Of a stretch of DNA of 13,740 bases, positions 1-5,794 are shown piece after piece. The stretch spans positions 1 through 13,740 of the forward strand of contig JAPPKI010000007.1 of the NCBI GenBank assembly GCA_028820035.1, written 5' to 3'. Numbering within the stretch: position 1 is the stretch's first letter; each line of letters opens with the position of its first letter. Made by a program: the position numbers and the translations under genes. Source of the DNA: a bacterium (GTDB taxonomy: Bacteria > Actinomycetota > Acidimicrobiia > Acidimicrobiales > Bin134). The notes under the pieces were generated by a model that was not told where the DNA came from, did no database searches, and saw only the letters and a list, made by a program, of their open reading frames with translations.

Positions 1-323
1 CTGGTGCCGGTGACCCAAGTCGGGATGCCGCCCAGGTTGATGTCCTTGGTGGTGATTTGCTGGATGAACCCGGTGCTCAGGCCAGAGCCGTCGGCTAGAC
101 GGTTGCCGTCGGGCTGGTAGACAGGATCGACATAGGTCACCGGACCCAGGTCGGGAAGCGGGGTGGCGGTGGCGAGGGGTTGGGAGACTGCTGGCGTGGC
201 GGTGGGGGTGGCTTGGTGGGAGGTGCTGGATCCGCAGGCGGCGATGGCAGCCGCGGCTACCAAGGTGACCACGGCCACCATCCATTTGGCATCCGCGATT
301 CGGCGGGAGTTGCCGCTGGTCAT
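1..323 (-). CDS. Secreted lipoprotein, N-terminal part (truncated by window edge)
   Basis: The reading frame is open from an ATG at 323 to the left edge, giving 107 codons. The product starts with a basic n-region (RR at 7-8), a hydrophobic core at about 15-29 and a lipobox I-A-A-C ending at Cys30. It should therefore be lipidated and anchored on the outer face of the cytoplasmic membrane. A Ser/Thr/Pro/Ala-rich linker follows at about 31-52, then the start of a folded domain that I do not recognise. The start overlaps the stop of the NUDIX gene by four bases (ATGA), so translation is probably coupled and the gene is the third member of that operon. The lipoprotein call is secure; the function of the mature domain is unknown because it lies outside the window. 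Confidence 0.8.
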   Translation of the reverse strand, partial: MTSGNSRRIADAKWMVAVVTLVAAAAIAACGSSTSHQATPTATPAVSQPLATATPLPDLGPVTYVDPVYQPDGNRLADGSGLSTGFIQQITTKDINLGGIPTWVTGT

Positions 324-1054
324 GTCTGCTCGAACTGCCAGCCGCCCTCGTGCAGGGTGAGGCGATGCCGGGAGCCGGGAACACTGGCATCGTGGGTTTC
401 GTAGCCGGCGTCGCCGTGCCACAGCGACACCGGGACTTTGCCGTGGAGGGCGATGTGGGTTTCGTAATGAGGGATGTCGTCGGCCCGACCCCGGGCGGCG
501 GCCAAGGCGTGATCCACGGTGGGGTGTTCGGCCAGCTCCATCAGGGTGATGAAGGTGGGCGGGACCATGTCGATCTCACCGGCGGCATGGCGGGCCAGGG
601 TGTCGGCCGGACGCCACCAAGCGTGCTCTTTGATCTCGCCACCGTCCACGGTCACGGAGCCAGCGGGGGCAGGGGCGAGGAAGAACCAGGTGGCGAATCG
701 CTTGTTGATGGTGGTGGGGGGCACCCAGTGGGAGTAGGGCACCAGAGCTTCGACGGCGATGACCAGGTCGGCCTCCTCAGCGGCCTCCCGCACCGCCGCG
801 ACCCGACTGGCGGCGAAAATGTCGTCGGGTCGCTCCGCGGGGTAGTCATCGTCGTCGACTCGGCCGCCAGGGAATACCCACATCCCTCCGACGAAGCTGA
901 GCTTGGAGCTGCGCCGCATCATCAGGGTCTCCAGCCCTCCTGGGGTGTCGCGCAGCAGCACCACGGTGGCCGCGGCCACCAACTCCGGGGCGTTGTCGTC
1001 TTGGCCGGCCCAGTCGGTGAACCGATGGCGTCTGCTGCTGCTGTCGTCGCTCAT
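320..1054 (-). CDS. NUDIX hydrolase, NUDT19-like
   Basis: The product of 244 residues is predicted to hydrolyse a nucleoside diphosphate linked to another group, probably in the cytoplasm. FPGG at 61-64 begins the Nudix box, and its catalytic helix is REAAEEADL at 89-97, with the metal-binding Glu residues at 90, 93 and 94. The segment between the Gly-rich start and the REXXEE helix is longer than in the compact Nudix consensus and is acidic (DDDD at 67-70). Such an insertion is a feature of NUDT19/RP2-type CoA or acyl-CoA diphosphatases. The NUDT19-like fold is supported, while the CoA substrate is inference. The start overlaps the upstream SDR stop (ATGA at 1051-1054), and the stop overlaps the downstream lipoprotein start in the same way, so all three are probably co-transcribed. 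Confidence 0.85.
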   Translation of the reverse strand: MSDDSSSRRHRFTDWAGQDDNAPELVAAATVVLLRDTPGGLETLMMRRSSKLSFVGGMWVFPGGRVDDDDYPAERPDDIFAASRVAAVREAAEEADLVIAVEALVPYSHWVPPTTINKRFATWFFLAPAPAGSVTVDGGEIKEHAWWRPADTLARHAAGEIDMVPPTFITLMELAEHPTVDHALAAARGRADDIPHYETHIALHGKVPVSLWHGDAGYETHDASVPGSRHRLTLHEGGWQFEQT

Positions 1055-1890
1055 CGGTGGTCAGATCCCATCATCCGGGCCCGGACCTCGGGGTCGGTGA
1101 CGAAAACCGGGGCGTTGTCGTCGCCCAGCATGGCCAGCTTTACCGACATGCCGCCGTCCACGGCCAGCACCTGCCCGGTGATGTAGCTGGCCTGGGGGCT
1201 GAGCAGGAACACCGCGGCGGCGGCAATTTCGGCAGGATGGCCCCGACGTCCCAAGGGGATGGCCCGCTTGGCCGCATCGAGCGACTCATGGTCGCCGGCC
1301 CGGGGGGTGGTGATGGTGCCGGGGGCGACGGCGTTGACCCGGATGCCGTGGCCGCCCCACTCCACGGCCATGGTACGGGTGAGCGAGTTGAGCCCGGCTT
1401 TGGCCGCACCGTAGGCGGCCAGAAAGGGCTGGGAGGCCAGACTGCTCACCGAGGAGACGTTGACCATGGCTCCTCCGGTGCCGGCGTTGATCATGGCCCG
1501 GGCCACCTCGCGGTTGAGGAACGCCACATAGCGAAGGTTGTTGGCCATGACCCGGTCCCAGCCCTGGCGGTCGATGTCCACCAGGGGGCCGAAGTCGTCG
1601 ATGCCGGTGCCGCCGGCCACGTTGATCAGTCCGTCAATGCGGCCGTGGGCGTTGAGCGCGGCCTCCACGACGGCCGCCGGAGCATGGGGGGCGGTGAGGT
1701 CGGCTTGGACCTTGACCACCGGGCGGGGGAGCGAGTCGAGCTTGTCCAGCTCCTCTGGAGACCGCTCCACTGCTATGACCTCGGCCCCGGCCGCCATAGC
1801 AGCCTCGCAGGAACAAGTGCCGATGCCTCCTCCTCCGGCTCCCGCAACGATCACAGCGGCACCGGAGAGATCGACAACAGGCTCAACCAT
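1051..1890 (-). CDS. Short-chain dehydrogenase/reductase (SDR)
   Basis: The product of 279 residues is a classical SDR, a cytoplasmic NAD(P)-dependent alcohol/ketone oxidoreductase. The nucleotide-binding loop at 16-24 reads AGAGGGGIG, one residue longer than the usual TGxxxGIG. Catalytic residues are Asn118, Ser147, Tyr160 and Lys164 (YGAAK). The C-terminal block ITGQVLAVDGG at 237-247 is typical of the family. I chose the ATG at 1890 because the domain begins right after it, and because TAGGGT lies 7 nt upstream, as for other leaderless starts here. A longer in-frame TTG start at 1959 lies inside a duplicated copy of the start region and adds non-SDR sequence. The gene is first in a three-gene operon with ATGA overlaps. 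The substrate is unknown. Confidence 0.9.
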   Translation of the reverse strand: MVEPVVDLSGAAVIVAGAGGGGIGTCSCEAAMAAGAEVIAVERSPEELDKLDSLPRPVVKVQADLTAPHAPAAVVEAALNAHGRIDGLINVAGGTGIDDFGPLVDIDRQGWDRVMANNLRYVAFLNREVARAMINAGTGGAMVNVSSVSSLASQPFLAAYGAAKAGLNSLTRTMAVEWGGHGIRVNAVAPGTITTPRAGDHESLDAAKRAIPLGRRGHPAEIAAAAVFLLSPQASYITGQVLAVDGGMSVKLAMLGDDNAPVFVTDPEVRARMMGSDHR

Positions 1891-1908
1891 TCCCTTCACC
1901 CTACGGCT
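1867..1908. repeat. 42-bp perfect direct repeat, copy 1 (functional SDR start)
   Basis: This copy is identical over 42 bp to 1940-1981, with an offset of 73 bp. Read on the minus strand it holds AGCCG, the hexamer TAGGGT, seven bases, the ATG of the SDR and its next seven codons. It therefore contains the whole apparent promoter -10 and start of the gene. Bases on either side differ between the copies. Confidence 0.95.
1898..1903 (-). promoter_or_regulatory. Predicted -10 (TAGGGT), leaderless start of SDR
   Basis: TAGGGT fits TANNNT and ends 7 nt before the ATG at 1890, which would place the transcript start at or next to the ATG. An identical hexamer sits at 1971-1976 in repeat copy 2. No clear -35 is visible. 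A GAAGGGA directly before the ATG is too close to be a good ribosome binding site. Confidence 0.5.
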
Positions 1909-1963
1909 GGGTGTCTGGATCGCTATCCCAGCGGAGTGCGAGATCGACAACAGGCTCAACCAT
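1901..1963 (-). other. 20-codon upstream mini-ORF created by the duplication
   Basis: The ATG in repeat copy 2 opens a frame of 20 codons. It begins with the same eight residues as the SDR (MVEPVVDL) and ends at a TAG at 1901-1903. That TAG is the first half of the TAGGGT hexamer upstream of the real SDR start. The frame is certain. Whether it is translated, or serves as a leader that affects SDR expression, is unknown. It may simply be a duplication scar. Confidence 0.4.
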
Positions 1964-1981
1964 TCCCTTCACCCTACGGCT
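1940..1981. repeat. 42-bp perfect direct repeat, copy 2 (duplicated SDR start upstream)
   Basis: This is the second perfect copy of the 42-bp unit, separated from copy 1 by 31 bp. It carries its own TAGGGT and an ATG at 1963. The 73-bp offset puts this ATG out of frame with the SDR. The likely origin is a short tandem duplication of the promoter/start region. Confidence 0.95.
1971..1976 (-). promoter_or_regulatory. Duplicated predicted -10 (TAGGGT)
   Basis: This is the copy-2 version of the SDR -10, 7 nt before the mini-ORF ATG at 1963. If active, it would give a second, longer transcript that reads through the mini-ORF into the SDR gene. Confidence 0.35.
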
Positions 1982-2075
1982 TGTCGCCCTGTCTGCTGAG
2001 TCACGCAGAAATCATCAACTGGAAATTATCCCTGGCAATATGAGGCTCCGAAAACAGAGAAGAGAGGTAGAGGTC

Positions 2076-2909
2076 ATGAAGGAGCTCAAGGGCAAGGTCG
2101 CGGTGGTAACGGGGGCGGCCAGCGGGATCGGCATGGCCATGACCAAGCAGTTCGTCTCCGAGGGGATGCAGGTGGTGATGGCCGATGTTGAGGAGGAGGC
2201 ACTGGCTGCGTCGGCTTCAAACGTCCAGGCCGAAGGTGCCGATGTGTTGGGTGTGCTGTGCGATGTGAGCGACGCGGCTTCGGTGAACGACCTGGCTGAG
2301 CAAACCTTGTCGTCATACGGCGGGGTGCATGTGGTGTGCAACAACGCAGGAGTGGGGCCAGGCGGCCTGATGCTGGAGACCACCGCCGAGGAGTGGGAGT
2401 GGATCGTAGGGGTCAACGTGATGGGCGTGGCTCACGGAGTGATCACGTTCGGTCCGATCCTGGCCGAGGCCGGGGAAGGTCACATCGTGAACACTGCATC
2501 GGAGGCCGGTTTGGTCACCAACAGCGCTCTGGGCATGTACTGCGCCACCAAGCACGCGGTGGTGGGGTTGAGCGAGTCGCTGTGGCGGGAGGTGCATCCT
2601 CTCGGTGTTGGGGTCTCGTGCCTGTGCCCCAACTTGGTGAACACCCAGATCTTCCAGTCGGAGCGGAACCGACCCTACGACGCCGAGCTGACCCCCACCC
2701 AGAACGCCATCATGACCCCGATGCGGGAGATGCTCAGCGCCCGGGGAATTGCCCCTTCTCAGGTTGCCGCCAACGTGGTAAGCGCCATTGTTGAGGACCG
2801 GTTTTGGGTGTTCACCCATGACATCACTCCCGAGGCAGCCGCAGTTCGTTTCACCGACATCGAGGCCCGCCGCAATCCCACCGACCCCTATGCGGGAATG
2901 GAGTTCTAG
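2076..2909 (+). CDS. Short-chain dehydrogenase/reductase (classical SDR)
   Basis: The product of 277 residues is a cytoplasmic NAD(P)-dependent oxidoreductase. Visible motifs are TGAASGIG at 12-19, Asp37 at the end of the second strand (suggesting NAD preference), D63-V64, NNAG at 89-92, and the catalytic tetrad Asn114, Ser142, Tyr155 and Lys159 (YCATK). The C-terminus after about 200 is a long variable substrate region. I chose the ATG at 2076 because MKELKGKVAVVTG is the canonical SDR start and purine-rich GAGAGG/AGAGG sits upstream. The frame extends further up to 1911 but runs into the divergent intergenic repeat. The gene is divergent from the SDR operon on the minus strand. Unlike other unit heads here it has a leader with a Shine-Dalgarno sequence. 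The substrate is unknown. Confidence 0.92.
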   Translation: MKELKGKVAVVTGAASGIGMAMTKQFVSEGMQVVMADVEEEALAASASNVQAEGADVLGVLCDVSDAASVNDLAEQTLSSYGGVHVVCNNAGVGPGGLMLETTAEEWEWIVGVNVMGVAHGVITFGPILAEAGEGHIVNTASEAGLVTNSALGMYCATKHAVVGLSESLWREVHPLGVGVSCLCPNLVNTQIFQSERNRPYDAELTPTQNAIMTPMREMLSARGIAPSQVAANVVSAIVEDRFWVFTHDITPEAAAVRFTDIEARRNPTDPYAGMEF

Positions 2910-2942
2910 CGGCCGCTTCGGGGCCCTTCGGCAGCGGTGGGC

Positions 2943-2948
2943 TAAATT
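2943..2948 (+). promoter_or_regulatory. Predicted -10 (TAAATT), leaderless start of dioxygenase gene
   Basis: TAAATT ends 6 nt before the ATG at 2955, and no convincing Shine-Dalgarno sequence is present. This matches leaderless promoter geometry, with a transcript that begins at or near the start codon. Confidence 0.55.
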
Positions 2949-2954
2949 CTTGTC

Positions 2955-4163
2955 ATGGCCGTAGTGGACCACGCTCCCCGTCTTCCGCTGTTCGACACCC
3001 TGGACTTCGAACAATTCCATTCTGAGGAGCTGCCCCGGCGCTTGGCCGATGGCAACGGCGAGTTGGCCGCCAGCATCGGCTCCGGGGCTCTGGTCAAGAG
3101 CTTCGCATGGCGGTTGACAGACGGCCGGTCGGTGACCTACGTGATGGCCGACGATGGAGTGGAGATCCGTCCCGGCGACGATGCGGAGTTGGTGGTGGAG
3201 GTCAGCGAGCAGAACTGGTCGAACTACGTGGCCGAGCTGTGGACCTGGGTCGGGTTGATGTATGCCGAAGCCGCCGAGTTGATTCGGGGTGATTTCGGGC
3301 TGTTCGAAGACTTTGAGCCCGTGTTGTTGGCCATGTACCACGGCCGTCCCCTGTATGAGGGGTGGGAGCCCACGGTGGACCTGTCCCGCAGCTTCACCCT
3401 CGACGACGAGCATGAGGAGATGAGCCGGTACCTCAATGAAGCTGGGTTCCTGCACATCAGAGGCGTGTTCAGCGCCGAGGAGATCGACGCTCTGCGGGCC
3501 GAGGTGGAGCGCCAGCGAAGCGAGGCCACCCCCGACGACCACCGCTCTTGGTGGGCCACCAACGCCGATGGCGAGGAGGTGTGCTGCCGGGTGACCCACA
3601 TGGACGACCGCAGTAAGCTCATGCTGAGCCTGATCGGCGATCATCGTCTAGATGCCATCGGCGCGCTGGGTGGGGACGACTTCGCCGCCTATCCCGAGAG
3701 GGGCGACGGTGTTTCAGTGGTCATCAAGCTACCCAGCATCGTGGAGGGCCTGGCCGACTTGCCCTGGCACCGGGACTGCGGCACCGGCGGGCACTCCATC
3801 ACCTGTCCCACGGTGAGCATCGGCATTCAGCTTGACGAGTGCTCTGAGGCCAACGGCCAGCTCCACTACCTGGCCGGTTCCAACGAGTCTTCCAACCGGG
3901 CTCGTCAGGTGAGCGACGACTGGCCGACAGTGGCCATCAGCGCTTCGCCCGGCGATGTCACCGTGCATTACGGCCACACCATGCACGGCGCCCCGCCTCC
4001 CACTGCCGCCCCCGCCTCCGGGGGACGCCGCACCATCTATGTGGGCTACCACAAGCCTCTGTGGGCCGAGTTCATTCCCCCTGGCCAGGGCTACAACGAC
4101 ATCTTGTTCAAGAACGGCGGCCGCATCAAAAGCCCCGAGGAATTCCAAGAGCAGAGTTCGTAG
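2955..4163 (+). CDS. Phytanoyl-CoA dioxygenase (PhyH) family protein with N-terminal SCP2-like domain
   Basis: The product of 402 residues has two parts. Residues about 145-390 form a PhyH-type Fe(II)/2-oxoglutarate oxygenase: the iron triad is His272, Asp274 (WHRD) and His344 (TMHGAP), and Arg358/359 (GRRTIY) is the likely 2-oxoglutarate anchor. Residues about 20-135 have the layout of a sterol-carrier-protein-2 fold: a DG-rich beta hairpin at 56-68, a VEVSEQNW segment at 81-88, and a helix ending in IRGD at 110-113. The SCP2 assignment is by pattern only and is weaker. The enzyme would hydroxylate a lipid-like or CoA-linked substrate, which the sequence does not identify. It probably has its own promoter. 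It converges on the selenoprotein gene with a 19-bp gap. Confidence 0.88.
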   Translation: MAVVDHAPRLPLFDTLDFEQFHSEELPRRLADGNGELAASIGSGALVKSFAWRLTDGRSVTYVMADDGVEIRPGDDAELVVEVSEQNWSNYVAELWTWVGLMYAEAAELIRGDFGLFEDFEPVLLAMYHGRPLYEGWEPTVDLSRSFTLDDEHEEMSRYLNEAGFLHIRGVFSAEEIDALRAEVERQRSEATPDDHRSWWATNADGEEVCCRVTHMDDRSKLMLSLIGDHRLDAIGALGGDDFAAYPERGDGVSVVIKLPSIVEGLADLPWHRDCGTGGHSITCPTVSIGIQLDECSEANGQLHYLAGSNESSNRARQVSDDWPTVAISASPGDVTVHYGHTMHGAPPPTAAPASGGRRTIYVGYHKPLWAEFIPPGQGYNDILFKNGGRIKSPEEFQEQSS

Positions 4164-4184
4164 CCAGCGGTCAGACTGCCGGCT
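4162..4184. terminator. Hairpin between convergent genes
   Basis: The 23-nt inverted repeat has arms AGCCAGCGGT and ACTGCCGGCT around a 3-nt loop, with nine pairs (one G-T) and one A-C mismatch. It overlaps both stop codons (TAG 4161-4163 on plus, TAG 4183-4185 on minus). It could act as a short bidirectional terminator or end-protecting structure. There is no T tract, so intrinsic termination is uncertain. Confidence 0.45.
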
Positions 4185-4728
4185 AGCGAATCAGCAACCG
4201 GTCGAGGATCTCTTCCAGTAGGGGCTCGAGCTTCTTGGCGATGGCGTCGGAGTCCTCGCTCAGATAATCGTGAGGGATGACGACTCTGGGGACGTCGGGC
4301 ATGCCTAGGGAGCGGGCGACGGTGTCGGCGGCCACGGTGAAGGGCTCAGTGACAACGGTGACGGTAGGGATCCCCAGCCTCTCCAGGTTCACGGCGTCGA
4401 GCACACTGCCCGACGTGCATGAGCCTCATTTGGCCAGGCCGTTGACCACCCCGGCGCAGGCCCGGAACGAGGCCAGCATGTCGTCGCCCGCGGGGCGGCT
4501 GAGCACTGGCTTGTGCTGGCGGACCACCGCGGTCACATCCAAGCGGTGGCGGAATTCCTGCTCCAACACCTCGGTGTAGCGGGTGAAGTCGGGGCCGGAG
4601 GAGGGGTTGTACTCGTTGACCAAAAAGCCGATGGTCAACGGCCCCTGGGTGTGGCCTCGCCGGGAGGCCAGGACATCGTCGTTGACCACCACTTGGCCTC
4701 GGGGATCAACCAGCTCACCGGTCAACAT
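4183..4728 (-). CDS. UGSC-motif selenoprotein (in-frame UGA read as selenocysteine)
   Basis: Read straight through, this is one protein of 181 residues interrupted by a single TGA at 4426-4428, codon 101. The codons around it spell G-L-A-K-[UGA]-G-S-C, the U-G-S-C redox motif (a UxxC analogue of CxxC) that names the UGSC (seleno)protein family. Residues 30-50 (TIGFLVNEYNPSSGPDF) and the C-terminal part, with a repeated strand-helix pattern (GIPTVTVVTEPF), read as one continuous alpha/beta fold. A SECIS-like hairpin starts 3 nt after the UGA. The start is ATG 4728 (GTG 4731 is possible), with AGGA and GGAG upstream. It is the last gene of the operon, 21 nt after its neighbour. The redox role is inferred from the motif; substrate and partner are unknown. 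SelA, SelB, SelD and tRNA-Sec must be encoded elsewhere. Confidence 0.88.
4389..4422 (-). promoter_or_regulatory. Bacterial SECIS-like hairpin for selenocysteine insertion
   Basis: Starting 3 nt after the UGA, the RNA folds into a lower stem of five pairs (4422-4418 with 4389-4393, one G-U) and a small internal loop (CA opposite C). An upper stem of eight pairs follows (4415-4408 with 4395-4402, one G-U). The apical loop is AGUGU (4407-4403). The loop begins 18 nt after the UGA, and it contains the G-U found in SelB-recognised loops. Position, stem length and loop agree with known bacterial SECIS elements. The structure was paired by hand and no folding energy was computed. Confidence 0.75.
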
Positions 4729-4749
4729 CACACTCCAATCCTGCCAGTT

Positions 4750-5790
4750 CTAGCCATCCAGCGCCCGGCTCACGGCGTAGCCGCCTAGGTTGCCCCAGCC
4801 GGCGCACACCGCCATCCAGGGGATGGACTCTGCCCCGGTGACCATCACGTGGATGTCTTCGGGCCGCTCGGTGACCGGTACCAGCGTGTTGGGATCGTCG
4901 GTGTCCACCCATTCGGGCCACCAGGCGTAGGGGGGAATGCCGGGGGAGAGGAGGTCGCCGATGCGCCGTCGGGCCTGCTGCCAGAGTTGCTCTTGCACCG
5001 CGGCTCGGTCGTAGCCGTTCTCGGCCATGTGGCGGGCTTCGTTGGGGGTGAGCACCACCAGGGTCTCGCCCATGGTGTGGGTGTTGTTGCACCCCTTGAT
5101 GGTCATGGCATCGGCCAATTGCGCCAAGCGGTTGACGGGCGTGTCGTCTGCGCCCCACATGGCGACGCTGGTGGGGGACTCGCAGGCGAACACCGTGATC
5201 CCGCTGGCCGCGTCGATGCCTCGGGCCTGGTGCAGTGCAGGCCACGGGCTGGCCGGCGACTCGGCCACACAGAAGGCGTAGCGGCCGGGATGACCGAACA
5301 CTTCTTTGACCGGCTCGCCGGGAGTGGCGCCGCCGGCGTTCCACAACAGCAGCTTGACCGCCCGGCCGATGGCGGCGTTGGCATGGGCTCCGCCGCCGCT
5401 GAACACCGACTCGGTGTGGGCCATTTCGAGTTGCTCCACGATTGGTCCCGACACGATGACCAGCGGCCAGCACGGATGGGTGGTGGTGACCACGCCCCGC
5501 AGGTTGAAGCGGTCCTCCAGCATGGCCTGGACAGCGGCAAGCACTACCTCGAAGTGCTCGGGCCGACAGCCGGCCATGGCCGCGTTGGCCGCTACCACCT
5601 CCACAGTGGCCGCCCCGCCCCTCGGGGGGATGGCCCCCAGTAGCTGGCCGGGATCCCGGCCCGACGCCTCCACCAAGGCGTCAACCGCGGCGCGGGTGGG
5701 GGGATACACCGGCAACCCGTCGGTCAGCCCTTGGGCGTGGGCCAGCTCCACCCACTCTTCGATGGTGTCAGCAGTAGTGATCAGGCTCAT
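4750..5790 (-). CDS. Conserved protein of unknown function, operon partner of UGSC selenoprotein
   Basis: The product of 346 residues belongs to a family I associate, from memory, with neighbours of UGSC-type proteins; it has no established reaction. Conserved-looking blocks are TDGLPVYPPT at 23-32, IPPRGGAATVE at 54-64, NAAMAGCRP at 69-77 (Cys75), TTTHPCWPLVIVSGP at 102-116 (Cys107), FGHPGRYAFCVAES at 165-178 (Cys174) and GCNNTHTMGETLVVL at 233-247. It has no signal peptide or membrane helix, so it is probably cytoplasmic. I chose ATG 5790, 4 nt after the amidohydrolase stop; a longer frame to 5853 would run into that gene. Tight spacing on both sides puts it in one transcript with the amidohydrolase and selenoprotein. 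The conserved cysteines make a redox partnership with the selenoprotein plausible but unproven. Confidence 0.8.
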   Translation of the reverse strand: MSLITTADTIEEWVELAHAQGLTDGLPVYPPTRAAVDALVEASGRDPGQLLGAIPPRGGAATVEVVAANAAMAGCRPEHFEVVLAAVQAMLEDRFNLRGVVTTTHPCWPLVIVSGPIVEQLEMAHTESVFSGGGAHANAAIGRAVKLLLWNAGGATPGEPVKEVFGHPGRYAFCVAESPASPWPALHQARGIDAASGITVFACESPTSVAMWGADDTPVNRLAQLADAMTIKGCNNTHTMGETLVVLTPNEARHMAENGYDRAAVQEQLWQQARRRIGDLLSPGIPPYAWWPEWVDTDDPNTLVPVTERPEDIHVMVTGAESIPWMAVCAGWGNLGGYAVSRALDG

Positions 5791-5794
5791 GTGC

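Noticed and set aside
350..2043. Plus-strand ORFs at 350-1186 and 1057-2043
   Set aside because: They are mirror frames of the NUDIX and SDR genes, with Gly/His/Val-rich products and no family features.
1911..2075. N-terminal extension of the plus-strand SDR up to 1911
   Set aside because: The extra residues run through the duplicated promoter region and precede the canonical SDR start; a ribosome binding site supports ATG 2076.
2911..2937. Possible terminator hairpin after the plus-strand SDR (CCGCT and AGCGG arms)
   Set aside because: Only five pairs around a 15-nt loop in GC-rich sequence, with no T tract; too weak to list.
2313..3644. Long minus-strand ORF (443 codons) opposite the SDR and PhyH genes
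   Set aside because: Its His/Gly/Val/Pro-rich product has no domain logic and it lies antisense to two well-supported genes; it is a GC-rich shadow frame.
4404..4426. Two separate small genes on the minus strand, split here by a stop codon
   Set aside because: Both halves are in one frame, the junction is U-G-S-C and a SECIS-like hairpin follows, so one selenoprotein gene explains it better than two genes or a pseudogene.
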